Shown: positions 36,125 through 48,480 of the stretch, piece after piece | Numbering within the stretch: position 1 is the first letter of the stretch | Layout of the letters: every line of letters starts with the position of its first letter | NCBI RefSeq assembly: GCF_041146395.1 | Contig: NC_090989.1 | Location: 241,666,843 to 241,730,842, forward strand | From: Eulemur rufifrons | Taxonomy: Eukaryota; Chordata; Mammalia; Primates; Lemuridae | Direction of reading: 5' to 3' | DNA: 64,000 nt | Position numbers and translations under genes: made by a program | Notes under the pieces: model-generated | What the model was told of the DNA's origin: nothing | The model's input: the letters and a program-made list of their open reading frames with translations, nothing else | Databases searched by the model: none

Positions 36125-36989
36125 ACACTGGGGTCCTGGAAAGTTGACTGTTTGGGGGGAAAAAGAAATCATTCTCTAATAAAGGTATACTAAAAATTTA
36201 AAGTTGTGATGAGCTGACTCACACCAGCCCATTAAGAGTGAGTCAGCAAAAGTTAAATTGGAAGATGTGTGGCTGAGAACACATTGAGCCAGAGGGTAAG
36301 ACTGAAAACGGCTATCTCACCTGAAATGTCAGGTGGTGCTGGGGAAACACAAAGATGTTGTAGTCCTTGAAATTAGGATCAACACATTGAATCCTAACCT
36401 ATTTTAACATAAGATAACCAATAATTTTGGCAAATACCTGAAGAGCCATTAGTAAGAAAATGCTGAAAGACTGGAAAACTCAGGTAACAATCCTGGACCT
36501 GAGGCTTTAGTGAAGCCCAGCCACAGAGCCACACTTGAAAGTCTTCCTTTGTAAGGGAAAATCTGTGAATATTATTTGTTAATAATTGTATCTGGAGTCA
36601 TTACTATGAGCCCTGTGATAATGATAAAATAGTGAACAAGGTATACAATTTTTTCCTAAGAAGGTTACTTGTCAAATAGGTCTAACAAATCCTTTCTCAA
36701 GAGGACAAATCCACAGAGTGCCATGAAAAATAAAGAAGGTGAAAACAGAGACCAGGACAGTGGTAAATTTTTGTTCTTAGCAAGAAGAAAACCACTGTTT
36801 ACAAGGGTTTGACTATAACAAAAAAGTTCTTTTCATTTCAAAGATTTGAATCCATTTATATTGAAAAAGCTGAATTTCTTATTGCAAATGAAACTTAAAT
36901 TGAGAAAATAGATAGAATAGTTTAAATTGCTATGTCCTTTAATCTATTTAGAGAATACATAAAGTAAAAAAAAAAAAAAAAAAAAAGAA
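36125..36989 (+). repeat. Relic of an omega-type 5' flank
   Basis: Parts resemble the W1 and W2 upstream sequence (for example the GGTGGTGCTGGGGAAACA region near 36332, matching about 51573). It leads into the omega-like pseudogene. A 21-A run lies at 36966-36986. Confidence 0.6.
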
Positions 36990-37235
36990 GAAGAAGTATA
37001 CAGGAACTTTCAGAAAATGGAAACTACTATGTTCTTTATTTAAGAGACATACATGGAAAGGTCTTCAGGGAAACACAGACACACACTTGATCCAGGCCAT
37101 CAGCATCCTGAAGATCCAATGCCCACACCCTCTGATGGCCTTAATGATGATTAGCTGCACCATTTGATCTCTGAGTTCTGACCTGCCTCGAAGCCCTGGA
37201 CTGATTATTTGGAAGCCTCAATGCTTCCATTTCTT
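36990..37235 (+). pseudogene. Omega-like interferon pseudogene, 5' part only
   Basis: The proximal promoter is preserved: GAAAATGGAAAC at 37013-37024 and TATTTAA at 37037-37043, followed by a recognisable 5' UTR. ATG at 37135 opens MALMMISCTI, then a stop codon interrupts the signal peptide. The mature start reads SDLPRSPG, so the first cysteine is replaced by serine. Homology fades by about 37235, so most of the mature protein is deleted. The order of neighbours makes this the remnant of a third omega unit. Confidence 0.8.
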
Positions 37236-38194
37236 CCTTTCCCCAAACTACCAGGAAGAAAGTCAGCTTAATTACTGAACTTAAGTAGATCTTTTTTTCT
37301 TTGCCTCTGGATCACAGCCCTGGGCTGCCTAGTGTCCAATATCTGTATAAACTGGTGTCCTGTGTATTTTTTGCCACTTCTCTAGATGTTAATAGGAGTA
37401 GGATATGTTCAAGCCTTCTTGGTACATCATGACTGAAACCTGTACTCTACTAATTCTCTTTTTGAAATCTAATCTTACATCAGTTCTACACTCCATTAGG
37501 ATTTTATTTCCATCTATCATATGAGTTGAGAGTTTACATCTATAACTGCCTAGATTGCCTGCTTATCATCATATAACTATCTTATTGAAAATTATTTCCA
37601 TCATTTTAACATCAGATACATCCTTTTCCCTAAATCCTATTACCATTACAGTACAATAATTTCAGGAATTATGTGTTTTAATAATCTGGTTACCTCGTAT
37701 TCCCTTTGTCACACTGTTTTTACTGTCATTATAAAATATGCTTCATTTTTGTTCCCTGTTGCTTCATTTCTTCCTGATTAAATTAAGATATCTATATGGA
37801 AGGCAATTATTTCATAAAGATTACAAATTCCTAAAGATTAACAATAAAATTTTAATGAATATAATAAAATAAATAAAAGATAATAAGACAGTGTATAATT
37901 TTTGGATTAATTTGTAACATAATTTCAAAACACAAAACTTAATTGATTACTTATAACATGCAAGATAGATTCTGAATTGAATCTGCATTCTGCCAGGAAA
38001 TATCTGTGATCTTGTGCAATTCACATAACTCCTCTGAGCCTCAAAGTTCTTAAATTTGAAACAGGATAGAAATATTTCAAGATTTGTTGTATCAAACAAA
38101 CTAAAACATTTAAAAGCAGTTAGTAGAATATCTGTTATGGCCTGAGTCAGGGCTTGGCAGACGGTGACTATTTTCTTAGCTATTTAGATAGATT
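37236..38194. other. Intergenic DNA with a probable MIR
   Basis: No gene recognised. 37985-38150 resembles a MIR (CACATAACTCCTCTGAGCCT and downstream). Confidence 0.45.
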
Positions 38195-38199
38195 ATTGG

Positions 38200-38515
38200 G
38201 ACTCAGAAAACAACACCCCAAAGTGAAGGCCTCAGAAGTAGCCTCAGAAGCAAAACTTCTCTCATCCTCTCCTGCCCTCCTGTACCTCAGTCCTCTTTTC
38301 CCCTAAGGTTAGCCATAGAAACTAGAATCCCTCTTTCCCAAGATAGGTCATGGAAGTCAGCACCTCTTTTCCCCAAAGCCAACCTTAAAACCTAAAAATA
38401 TTACTCTACCTTTCCCTTTGCGCTTCTGTGTAAAAACTGGCCATAAAGAAATGATCTGACCTACCTTGTTTGACTGCATGTCATAAGGCCCCTATTCCAG
38501 AGAATAGGTAACAAT
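38200..38515 (+). mobile_element. LTR fragment related to 32343-32971
   Basis: Shares the order of phrases CAGAAAACAACACCC, AGAAACTAGAATCCC, ATTACTCTA and TGATCTGACCTACCTTGTTT with the LTR upstream of A3. The 3' half is missing. Confidence 0.75.
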
Positions 38516-38695
38516 GTAGTAGTTCTAGAAATCAGATTCTCTCCCTCACCCAAGGGTGACTTTTTGTGATATTGTTTTTTTTTTTTATTGTTGAAGTCCA
38601 TCTTGTGCCAAGGATCTGCCTGAAGTATAAACTTAAGGTTTCCTCAGGTTGTTTCTGAGCCTGCACCTTTCCCTTGGCATGTGCAGTAGCTTTCT

Positions 38696-39061
38696 ATTTT
38701 TTTTTATTTTTTATTTTTATTTATTTATTTATTTATTTATTGAGACAGAGTCTCACTCTGTTGCCCAGGCTAGAGTGAGTGCCGTGGCGTCAGCCTAGCT
38801 CACAGCAACCTCAAACTCCTGGGCTCAAGCGATCCTCCTGTCTCAGTCTCCCGAGTAGCTAGGACTACAGGCATGCACCACCATGCCCGGCTAATTTTTT
38901 CTATATATATTTTTAGCTGTCCATATAATTTCTTTCTATTTTTAGTAGAGATGGGGTCTCGCTCTTGCTCAGGCTGGTCTCGAACTCCTGAGCTCAAATG
39001 ATCCGCCCACCTCGGCCTCCCAGAGAGCTAGGATTACAGGCGTGAGCCACACTGCCCGGCC
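38696..39061 (-). mobile_element. Full-length lemur-type Alu, minus strand
   Basis: Reverse Alu with the lemur-type linker addition. Target duplication TGCAGTAGCTTTCTA at about 38681-38695 and 39061-39075, with uncertainty of one or two bases. Confidence 0.93.
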
Positions 39062-39075
39062 TGCAGTAGCTTTCT

Positions 39076-40890
39076 AATTTTCCCCATATATGCAGGTGTT
39101 TTTGAATGTCCTAGTCCATAATGTCTAGTTCCCACAAAGGGAAAAAGAGTAAAACAAAGGGGGGAGGGTGCTGGCCGTTTAATATCCTAAAAGTCAATTG
39201 AGATGGAAAGGGAGGGGCTTGCAGCAATGGGCAGATCAGAAACAGCAATCAGAGATGAGAGCACAGTTCCCTGATTTTCAGAGGAAAGCGTGTTTTTGCC
39301 CACCCTGGCTCCCGTAAGCTATGTGCGTGCTGCTTCTGGAACATGGGCACAGCTGCCTGACACCCGGCCTGAGGGATGGTGGAAAATCTATTGATACTAC
39401 CAGAGCCAAGAGCTGAAATTGACTGAAATTAACAAACTACCATCAGAGCCTTCTGGAAGTTGCAAGCCTTCAATATACTCTAGGGTTCCAAAATAGTTAT
39501 ATCAGACAGATTCTGCCAGGGCAATTGTCGCCTAGGTAGGGAGACAGATTTCTGGTACTTTCTACTCCACCTTCTCCCCAGAATCCACTACAAGATTCTT
39601 CAGAGGGCTCCATCATCTGGGAGAACAAGAAGTTTTCTTTGGCGAAAATGTGAGATTAAGATGTATGTTTTGGGGAATTAAAACAGTAGACTGGCCTCAG
39701 GAGGGTCATCAGTGCAACTAATGACCACCTGAAGGAGAAAAGTTAGATCCTGTATGCCTAGGCAATTGTCAGGGTATATAAATTGGTAGAAATTTTTGTT
39801 TAGCTTTAACCTTACAAGACAACTTGAGGTAAAAATAAATAAGCTGTGATTCTATTCATTTGTTAAAATCTGTGGAACTGTGCACCAAAAGAAGTGAATT
39901 TTACTGTATGTAAATTTTTTTAGAAACCAACCACATTGGCAGCAGAAACCAAGGTTGAATGGAGACTATGACGAATTAATGTAATAAATGTGTGATGTAA
40001 CACCTCTGAAAGTGCTAAATTTTGTTCAACTGGGTTGTGACTAGATATTATCGGGCTAAAGACAACAGAATCATGCACAAACACTTCACTCCAGCTGGTA
40101 GACTTGTTTCTCACAGGGATTCTGGTTAATAGTTCTAAAACTACATGTATTACTAGGGTTGAGTAAATAAGTAAAAATAGTATAGATAATACAAGCCAGG
40201 TATCTCAGAATTGGAGAAAGAAGTTTCAAATAATCAAAATGGGAAGGCTAGAATGAACTTTATTGTGCTAGATTAGAATCAAAGATATCCGTGTATTCTC
40301 ATACTTGTGTTAGTATTTATTCAGATATAGGTATGTATAGAAATAAATATAGATAAATGTGTATACATGGATTAGGATACATGTATATACTTCTTAAGTT
40401 CTTATCTCTGTCACTGAGAGGATCTAAAAGCAGTACCATCCTAGTAATGCTAGAGATCTAGCCAAGGCATCTAGCTCTCAGATCTTGGCTTCTAAATATC
40501 AATTTCCAGTAAAAGGAATTAGGACTTCTTGGGGAAATGGCTGATTCCAGATCTGGGACATGGAAGTGCAAGGATAGCCTGTAGTGCTGAAGATAGGGAA
40601 GTATTCAAAACCAAAAAGTATAGGGGTGTCTTGAAAAAACACAGGCACCAACCTAAAAGGGCTTCCAGTAGCCAAAGCTGGGACAACTAGAACAACAAAA
40701 TAAATAATGATAGTATTTGGTTATAACCAAAAGAATAGAATAAATATTCGTGAGTTCATACTGATATAAGTAAATGAATGGAAGACAAATTTCAAATAAT
40801 AAATATAGAAGGAATGAAGAAAGTAGACTAACCATAAAAATAATTGCAACAGGCAAGATCCACTACTGAATGCTATTAAATAAAATCAGT
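39076..40890. other. Intergenic DNA, unassigned
   Basis: No gene recognised. 39080-39380 is moderately G+C-rich and may be old LTR or retroviral material; I cannot name it. Confidence 0.35.
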
Positions 40891-41840
40891 GATCAAAGCT
40901 TTGAAGAGAATGAGGATAACTGCATATTCTTAAAGTATCTCTCTCCAAAGGATTCTTTCATTACTGTGATGCTTTAATACATGTCAACAAAGTCTTTGAT
41001 ACACCTCTCTCCATGGAGTGAAGCTTAATTTCTCTCCCTTTGAGTGTGGGCTCATATTAGTGACATGTTTCTAACAGAGTTTGTAAAAACTTTCTCTTAT
41101 GTTGGAGAAACCTGGAAGACATCAATTTAACCAAGTTATTAAGTTTAATATCAGCAGTAATAAGACATATGCTATCATGTATCCCTTATATTATGTGATA
41201 GGATGAGCAGATCAACTCTATTGTATTTATCCTTAAATCTATAACTTCAATCTAATCATGAGAAAATACCACATACATCCAAATTGATGGACATTTGACA
41301 TAATAACTGACCAATAGGCCAGGTGCAGTGGCTCATGCCTGTAATCCTAGCACTCTGGGAGGCTGAGGCAGGAGGATCCCTTGAACCCAGTAGTTTAAGG
41401 TTGCAGTGAGATATGATGGTGCCACTACACTCTACCCAGGGTGACAGAGCAAGACTCTGTCTCAAATAAATAAAGAAGTAAATAAAATTTAAAAAGAAAA
41501 AATAATTAACCAATATTCTTCAAACTTCTCCAGGTCATGAAACTCAGAACAGACTCAGCATGTGTTATAGACTGCAGGAGACTAAAGAGCTATGACAATG
41601 AAATGTAACGTGGGAACTTGGATCTATTCTCGGAACAGAAAATGAATATCAGTGAAAAAATTCTGAATGAAGTCTGAAATTTAGTTAATAATAATACAGC
41701 AATCTTAATTTCCTCATTTTGATAATCATGCCATGGTTATATAAGTTGTTAACATTCAAAGAAGTGGGATAAAGGGAACAGAGAAACTATCTTTGCAACT
41801 CTCTGAACATCTAAAATTGTTTCAAAATAAAAGAAATAAA
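40891..41840 (+). mobile_element. Old L1-type 3' UTR, interrupted by an Alu monomer
   Basis: Phrases such as CATGTTTCTAACAGAG, CCAAATTGATGGACATTTGA, CAGGAGACTAAAGAGCTATG and TGTTTCAAAATAAAA suggest the 3' end of an ancient L1. A second copy lies at 57120-57540. Confidence 0.6.
41316..41500 (+). mobile_element. Short Alu (fused or single monomer)
   Basis: GGCCAGGTGCAGTGGCTCAT through GACAGAGCAAGACTCTGTCT, about 155 bp plus A-rich tail. Imperfect target duplication AATAACTGACCAATA / AATAATTAACCAATA at 41301-41315 and 41501-41515. Confidence 0.85.
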
Positions 41841-41939
41841 TAGACTTCCAAAATTCTTAACATTAGTGATTAAAATTTTAAAAAATACATTTCATTGATT
41901 GAAATCATTTGTTAAATTTCAATTTTTTTTCCAAAAGAC

Positions 41940-42428
41940 ATAAAATTGTATCTCCTGTGTAACTGCTAGAAGATTGTTCTCTTATTCCTTAGCCCTTAAG
42001 GTTCTGACAAAACTTTCTTCTTGGGCAAACTTTAGTTAGCCTTCTTCTTGAGCAGGTCATGTCTTTGGGCCCTGTCGTTGGTCTGCCTCATCTAGTTGTA
42101 GCAAGAATCTTACTAAGTCAGTTTTATGAAAATCCCTCACACCCTTAATATCTGATCACCTTTGATATCTGATCAAATTCCTCATCCCTGACCCTTGACA
42201 TCTGATCAAATTCCTCATCCCTGACCCTGGATATCTGATCACTCTTGATATCTGATAAAATTCCTCACCCTAATCCTTGATATCTGATTTCCCTGGCCTG
42301 CCTTTATCAAGAATTCTGCTAAGTTGATTTAGCAAGGATCCTCTTTCCCTTGATGTCATCTCTTAGTGATTTTCCATCCATTGACCCCCTCATTCTCTTG
42401 TTGGATATAAATCCCAGATTGTCTTTGC
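41940..42428. mobile_element. Probable LTR-type element of unknown family
   Basis: Sits between the L1 3' UTR and the start of the A4 flank. Contains the minisatellite at 42149-42290 and a GATATAAATCCC box near 42405. The LTR interpretation is tentative. Confidence 0.35.
42149..42290. repeat. Minisatellite, about 32-33-bp units
   Basis: Four or five imperfect units built on ATCTGATCAAATTCCTCATC followed by CCTGACCCTTGAC, some of them shortened. Confidence 0.8.
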
Positions 42429-43665
42429 TGTATTAAAAGCTGCTATGTAGAACAACTATACAGCCCATTTACTTTATCATGTTGACATCCTATTATGGAC
42501 ATTTAGGACAAAGATGGTTTCCTTTAATTTGATAAAATCAACTAGGATTGGAACCTTTGAAGATTCACTGGAAATTTGAACTTTAGTACAAAAAATTTTT
42601 AAAATTAAATTGATGATATTTTCTCAACTGTGTATTCTCATTGGGTACTATATGGCTCCCAAGGATGTAAAAGTTAGTTCTTGGAGGTGAGAACTAATCT
42701 TAAATATTACAATGGTTTATGAACCATCAAAGTTCAAACCAATTTGAGAAAACCTCATTCCTCAGTATTTTTTTTCCTTTGGGTTTTCTTGTGTATCACA
42801 TGAGAAGCATTGACATGGAGTTCATGGGAGATATACAAAATGTATAAAGGCCAGCTCTACAAACCTATGGCAAATAGACAGTGAGGATTGGAGGACTTTC
42901 CGAGGTTTATAAGATCTCAAAGTCACATCATGAGAAGTGGCCTCTGCATACATATGTGCTGTCATTACCTGTCTTGTAGATGGTGCTTATGTTTGATCCT
43001 TAGCACTTCTGACTGTGTTGTGGGCTTTGAGAATTAAAATAAATACTTTATATTTTATTATTTAATTCTACTAAAGTTGTTCAACACATCAAAAATTATG
43101 TCAAATACTGAAGAGAAAAAAGTTGACAATATCTAAGTGAATATCTCTAGCAGCTAGTGAAGTTAAAAATTTTCTCATATGAAGCAAATTAAAAGTATAC
43201 TAAAAATAAAGAGTAAGAAAATAATTAAAATATTTAATATTCTTTAGCAGTTTTGAATGATTTTTGAGTATTTCATTACATTAGGTATTATTATGTATTT
43301 TTATAATTTGTTAATTTGGTTATGTAATTTGATACATTACAATTTATATAAATAAATAAATTAAAGTCACTACACAAATTTAGTTATGAAGTTAAATGAC
43401 AAGAGATTTGAAATTTAACTTTTAACTTTTAGCTTAAAATGTTTGTCATACTTAACCCTATGTTGAAGAAAAAGATAAACTTTACACTTTTATGTGTAGA
43501 GATACACATATATTACATAAAAATATAATATATCAGTGTGAGTAAATTTTCATCAGGGGTTCAATTAGAAAAAAAATCTTAAGGCTTTGGCAGCAAGGGA
43601 GGTTGGAAACAATAATGAAAAAATAACTTTTAAGAAAATGCTCAAACCCATGCAGAGAGTGCATA
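42429..43665 (+). repeat. Duplicated 5' flank of alpha gene A4
   Basis: Closest to 19885-21136 upstream of A2. Non-coding. Confidence 0.75.
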
Positions 43666-43739
43666 AAGAAAGCAAAAACAGAAGTAGAAATTAATGTGGG
43701 GACATTCAGAAAATGGAAAGTAGTATGTTCCCTATTTAA
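43666..43739 (+). promoter_or_regulatory. A4 promoter: virus-responsive element and TATA box
   Basis: GAAA-rich element 43666-43720, ending GAAAATGGAAAG (43709-43720), with G where A1-A3 have C. TATTTAA is at 43733-43739. Confidence 0.85.
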
Positions 43740-43833
43740 GGCCTATGCACACAGCAAGGTCTTCAGAGAACCTAGAGACCAAGGCTCAGGGTTGCCCACC
43801 TCAGCCAGCCCAGCAGCATCTGCAACATCCCCA

Positions 43834-44403
43834 ATGGCCTCGCCCTTGTCTGTACTGATGGCCCTGCTGGGGCTCAGCTGCATGTCCATCTGCTCTCTGG
43901 GCTGTGATCTGCCTCAGACCCATGGCCTGGGTAACAGGAGGGCCCTGAGACTCCTGGCACAAATGAGGATAATCTCTCCTTTCTCTTGCCTGGAGGACAG
44001 AAATGACTTCAGATTCCCCCAGGAGGAGTTTGATGACAACCAGTTCCAAAAGGCTCAAGCCATCTCTGTCCTCCATGAGCTGGTCCAGCAGATCTTCAAC
44101 CTCTTCAGCACAAAGGACTCATCTGATGCTTGGGATCAGACCCTCCTAGACAAATTCTGCACTGGACTCTATCAGCAGCTGGATGAGCTGGAAGCCTGTC
44201 TGATGCAGGACGTGGGAGTGGAAGAGACTCCCCTGATGAATGAGGACTCCATCCTGGCTGTGAGGAAATACTTCCAAAGAATCACTGTCTACCTGAAAGA
44301 GAAGAAATACAGCCCTTGTGCCTGGGAGATTGTCAGAGCAGAAATCATGAAATCCTTGTCTTCATCAACAACCTTGCAAGAAAGATTAAGGAGAGAGGAA
44401 TGA
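43834..44403 (+). CDS. Interferon alpha (copy A4)
   Basis: 189-residue alpha interferon, 23-residue signal peptide and 166-residue mature chain. Cysteines 1, 29, 86, 99 and 139 are present. It carries [16 protein letters not shown], shared with A5, and the individual change G45D in the AB loop (EEFDDNQF). It ends [11 protein letters not shown]. The start is homologous to A2 and follows the TATA box by about 95 bp; the frame is open upstream, but the first part precedes the TATA box. Probably functional. Its 3' flank groups with A2 although the coding region groups with A5. Confidence 0.96.
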   Translation: MASPLSVLMALLGLSCMSICSLGCDLPQTHGLGNRRALRLLAQMRIISPFSCLEDRNDFRFPQEEFDDNQFQKAQAISVLHELVQQIFNLFSTKDSSDAWDQTLLDKFCTGLYQQLDELEACLMQDVGVEETPLMNEDSILAVRKYFQRITVYLKEKKYSPCAWEIVRAEIMKSLSSSTTLQERLRREE

Positions 44404-44786
44404 GACTAGTCCAACAAGGAAAGAAGTCTCATTGACTAAAACATGATCTCACGCTTTCGTGAGTTCTGCCATTTCAAAACTCTCATTTCTGCTATAATCA
44501 TCACATGAATTGAATCAAATCTGTCAGATGTTCTCAGGAGTATGAAGCAACATCATGTTCAACTCTATAGGCATTAGTTCCTTACAGATGACCATACTAA
44601 TGTATCTATTTATTTAAATATTTATTAAATTATTTATAAGATTTAAATTATTTTTGTTCATAAAATATGGGCACATTTACATTGTGGTTAACATAACAAA
44701 ATGTATTCTTTATTTTTAATCTATTTAATTTTTTTGTTTATTAAAGTTTTACTGTAGAAAATTTTTGTGTTGTTTATTCTTTAAAA
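44404..44786 (+). promoter_or_regulatory. A4 3' UTR: AU-rich elements and ATTAAA
   Basis: ATTTA motifs at 44605-44635 and ATTAAA at 44740-44745. An Alu follows directly. Confidence 0.65.
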
Positions 44787-44796
44787 GGAAACATCA

Positions 44797-45084
44797 GACC
44801 AGGTGTGGTGGATCATGCTTGTAATCCTAGCATTTTGGGAGGCTGAGGCAGAGGCTTGCTTGAAGCCAAGAGTAGGGGACCAGCCTAAGCAAGAGCAAGA
44901 ACCTGTCTCTACAAAAAGTAGAAAAATTAGCCGGGCATGGTGGCATGTGCCTGTAGTCCCAGCTACTTGGGAGACTGAGGCAGGAGGATCACTTGAACCC
45001 AGGAGTTTGAGGTTGCAGGGAGCTATGATGATACCACTCTAGCCTGGGTAACAGAGCTAGACTTTGCCTCAAAAAAAAAAAAAA

Positions 45085-45113
<29 letters not shown>
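44797..45113 (+). mobile_element. Alu with A23-(GA)n tail
   Basis: GACCAGGTGTGGTGGATCAT start. Target duplication GAAACATCA at 44788-44796 and 45114-45122. Sister alpha units lack it, so the insertion postdates their duplication. Confidence 0.93.
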
Positions 45114-45115
<2 letters not shown>

Positions 45116-46424
45116 AACATCAAACCTGACTATACAACCTGATGAAAGAACAGATGGTACAATTCTTTTACCCATCATTGTTATATTCAAGATGTAAGTA
45201 AAAACTAATTTAATCTAGGCCATGTTGTCTGTTGCCTTCATTACACAGAGGTGAATATAACAAATACAGTTCCTGCTGTCTTGCATCTTTGATTATTATA
45301 GGGAAAGAAACCAAAAAACAATAATCACACTAAATTAATATCAATTATGTTAAATGCTATAATGAGAAGAAAGAAAAACTAACGAAATTCTCTCAGCAGA
45401 TGGTAAACTGAGGCATGTGAGGAAATAAAAATAAATGCAGAGATATTTTCTATAAATTGGTAAACGCCTAAGTGTAAATATTCATTGCCAGTTGAATACA
45501 TGACTTTGCAATTTATAAGGAATATAAGGCCTGGAGGTTCATGACTGGCAACTGAGAACCCCCAAATAAAGGGTCATGTGGGGAGAGACAGTAGAGGGAG
45601 AAAAGGACTCAAACTTGCTTCTGAGGACCTTCCACCTTTGAAAGGAGAGGAGAGAAGAACAAACAAGGAAACAGAGGTGGAATACCTTGCATTTGAGGTA
45701 TGAGAGAGATGATGATAAAAGTATATTTAAGAAAATAAATGTGCTTAGAAGAATAATCAATGGACTTACAGAAAATGTGGATTGAAACTGCCCACGACAT
45801 CAGGAAGACAGACTGGAATGGTGATCTCAGTGAGAGCTGGCTTCCTAGTATTAATCAGCAGAAACCATATTGCAGTAAGTGGAAGAGTGAATCAGAGAAG
45901 AGAAATCAGAGATCATTTATGTAGAAACTAGTTTCAAGAGGTTTACCTTTGAAATGGAGGGGAGAAATAGTGTTGAACCTTAAAGGTAATATGGACTATT
46001 TTTTATCTGCATAGCTTTTCCTTTTTTGAAAATATATATGTCTGTAGATAGATTTCATGGATTTGATGTATTGGCAAATCATATTAATATAGTTAATATT
46101 TATTTTAAATCATAGCATTAAATTATTTATGATAATAATTTATCACTATTTTGATTAATACTATGTTGAATATCGGTAAAGACTGACAAACTTTCTTCAC
46201 AAAATAAAATTGGGAAACTAGATCAGAGAATCTCTTTCTCAATACTTAAAGGAAAAAAAGGGGACAAAACTAGCTGAAAATACAACATGAATCAAGGAAA
46301 TAGCAAGAGAGTTGTGTACAATTTAGGAGTCAAAAAAAGATTTAACAATTATTAGAGAAATCCAGAACACAAAATTTACATCAGGTGTAACTAACAATAA
46401 AGAATTTTACATTTAAATTTCATT

Positions 46425-46585
46425 CTGCTTGGATGTATGTGTGATGTTGAGAAACCCACTTAATCTCTGTGAGCTTCATTTTTCTCATAAATAAAATGGT
46501 TTCAAGATATTTATATAGTTGTTGTGAATCTTAAATGCACACATATATTTTAAAACACTTATCATAGTATCCTCCACTGAGTAAG
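46425..46585 (+). mobile_element. MIR SINE (copy in A4 flank)
   Basis: Same insertion as 23565-23725, with a few differences. Confidence 0.85.
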
Positions 46586-47146
46586 GAGTTAAAAGATGGT
46601 AGGTATTTTCCTATTTTTTCTTCATACAGCTATAGATGAGAATATTATTTGTCTTTTTGTAAAGTTCTTAGGAACTGTGTCCTACCTTTCAGTGACCAAC
46701 CTTCAAAGGAGGCAGCCTAGAAAAACAGTGTTCTGTCATGAATTCTAGAGAGGCTGAAAAATTGTCACTCCTCACTTCAAAGTAGTGTCCTATTTATACT
46801 CACTCAGAAAATGGTGGCTTGTATAAATACCTGAGAGAGGAGAATAAGCATTTAGGTCAAAGTGCCAAACATGTCGTGTTTATTTACTGATGCCAGCACC
46901 TGGCACATTTCCTTCCTCACTCTCAGCATTCCAGAATATACTCCCATATCACCTGGGTTTCCTTCCTCTCAAGGTAGACTCCCCATAGTATCCTGGTCAT
47001 TCACTCCCTTCACCTTCCTGGCCATTCACAGAGCTGCTTTCTGTTGTGTTGTCATTCAGGCTTTGTGGTTTCCCCAAAGAGCAGAGCACCACAGGTAGAA
47101 AGCAGAAGTTACATAACATTTCTAGGTTTTACAGAAACATCCGCAG

Positions 47147-47214
47147 AAGAGCTTTTCCTGGATTTCCGTTGCGTATGACATAATAGTAGCTGTAACTAAA
47201 AGGAAAGAGAAAGC
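47147..47214. promoter_or_regulatory. Conserved 68-bp element with IRF-type motif (A4 flank)
   Basis: Identical by eye to 24281-24348. GAAAGAGAAA at 47203-47212. Confidence 0.4.
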
Positions 47215-48169
47215 GGGATCCAAGTTGTGTGTGGGCTCCTGAACACCTGCCTGGGGAAGACAGCGCCTTGGTGGCCACGTGTGACAAGGGCAGTGACCAA
47301 GACTGGAGAGCTGTTTTCAGACCTATGCAGAAACCTTACCACTTCCTGGGGATTTCTCTTCCTGCTGCAAAAAGGCTACTTCTTGGCAAGAACATGTTCT
47401 GTGATGTCATAAGCCTGTTTCCTTACCCTTGGTCTGTTACAAAGAGAAGGGGTCTCCGGATTCAGGCAGGTCATGGACCCCTTGGGATTGCCTGTTGTAG
47501 GGACAGAGAGATGTATTCTGCTGTGCCGACCAGTGTACCCTCCCTAGGATCACCCCCTCCACACACTATGGGGATCCATGGAGGCAGGTAGAGCTGCCAA
47601 TCTGGATTGTGACTCAAAAGTATTCAGATAAACCTCATGTTTAATAATGCCCTAATTCTTAACAGTACAATCTTAGTTTCACAGATTCATTCCTAATATC
47701 AGTCTTCAAATATTAACAAATAGAAGAATATTCTTGTGGTCACTTTGACCAATGATGTTGACACCTCTTCCCCTCAATAGCAAAAACTCTGCCTGTGTAG
47801 CAAAAGAGAGAAGTCCCACAACAGCTGAGGAATGTGAATGAATAATGCCATTGTTACTTGAGGTCTAGTGAGGTTTATTTATTCAAATATATCAATTTTG
47901 GTATAATTTGAGAGGCATTCCTATGGTCAGCATCATATTTTCATTGAGGGAATATGTGTAAATTGCTGAGTTAGCAAGTTGGGCCTGCAAGTGCAGAGGA
48001 GTCTCTTGAAACTTCTCCGGCTACACACTCAACATTTGATTTACTGTTCTCAAACTTGAGTTTGATCAGGGTCTTGGATAAATTTCACAAATTTTGTCCC
48101 GGGCAGTCTTCTCCTCTCCTACAGAAGAAAGGATGGAGAAATTTAACAGGTGGATAAGATTTGGCTTCT

Positions 48170-48230
48170 CAGCCTATTATCAGGGTTCTCCAGAGAAACA
48201 GAACCAACAGAATGCATATATTAATATATC

Positions 48231-48265
<35 letters not shown>

Positions 48266-48480
48266 GGGGGAGAGAGCGAGAGAAAGAGATTGATTTTGAG
48301 GAATTGGCTCACATAATTGTGGAAGCTTGGCAAGTCAAAAATAGGGAAGAGTTGCAGTTCAAGTCCACGTGTGGTCAGCTGGCAGAATTTCCTCTTCTTC
48401 TGGGGAGGTCATTCTTTTTCTATCAAGGCCCTCAGCTGACTGGAAGAAGCTTACTTACACTATAGAAGATAATTTGTTTT
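48170..48480 (-). mobile_element. MaLR (MLT1-like) LTR fragment with (CA)n
   Basis: TCAGGGTTCTCCAGAGAAAC and GAGGAATTGGCTCACATAAT match the element at 25392-25640. The (CA)n run is at about 48232-48260. Confidence 0.7.

Larger units (their letters stand above)
45114..48169 (+). repeat. Duplicated 3' flank of A4 (class II)
   Basis: Matches 22241-25390 after A2, including the MIR and the 68-bp element. Non-coding. Confidence 0.8.

Noticed and set aside
42149..42290. CRISPR-like array
   Set aside because: The units are directly adjacent, imperfect and have no unique spacers. This is a minisatellite in primate DNA.
47229..47591. 120-residue frame in the A4 flank, with a 113-residue relative at 24396-24737
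   Set aside because: The frames overlap conserved duplicated sequence, but their C-terminal parts differ and no start context, domain or codon pattern supports a gene. The conservation is better explained by duplication.
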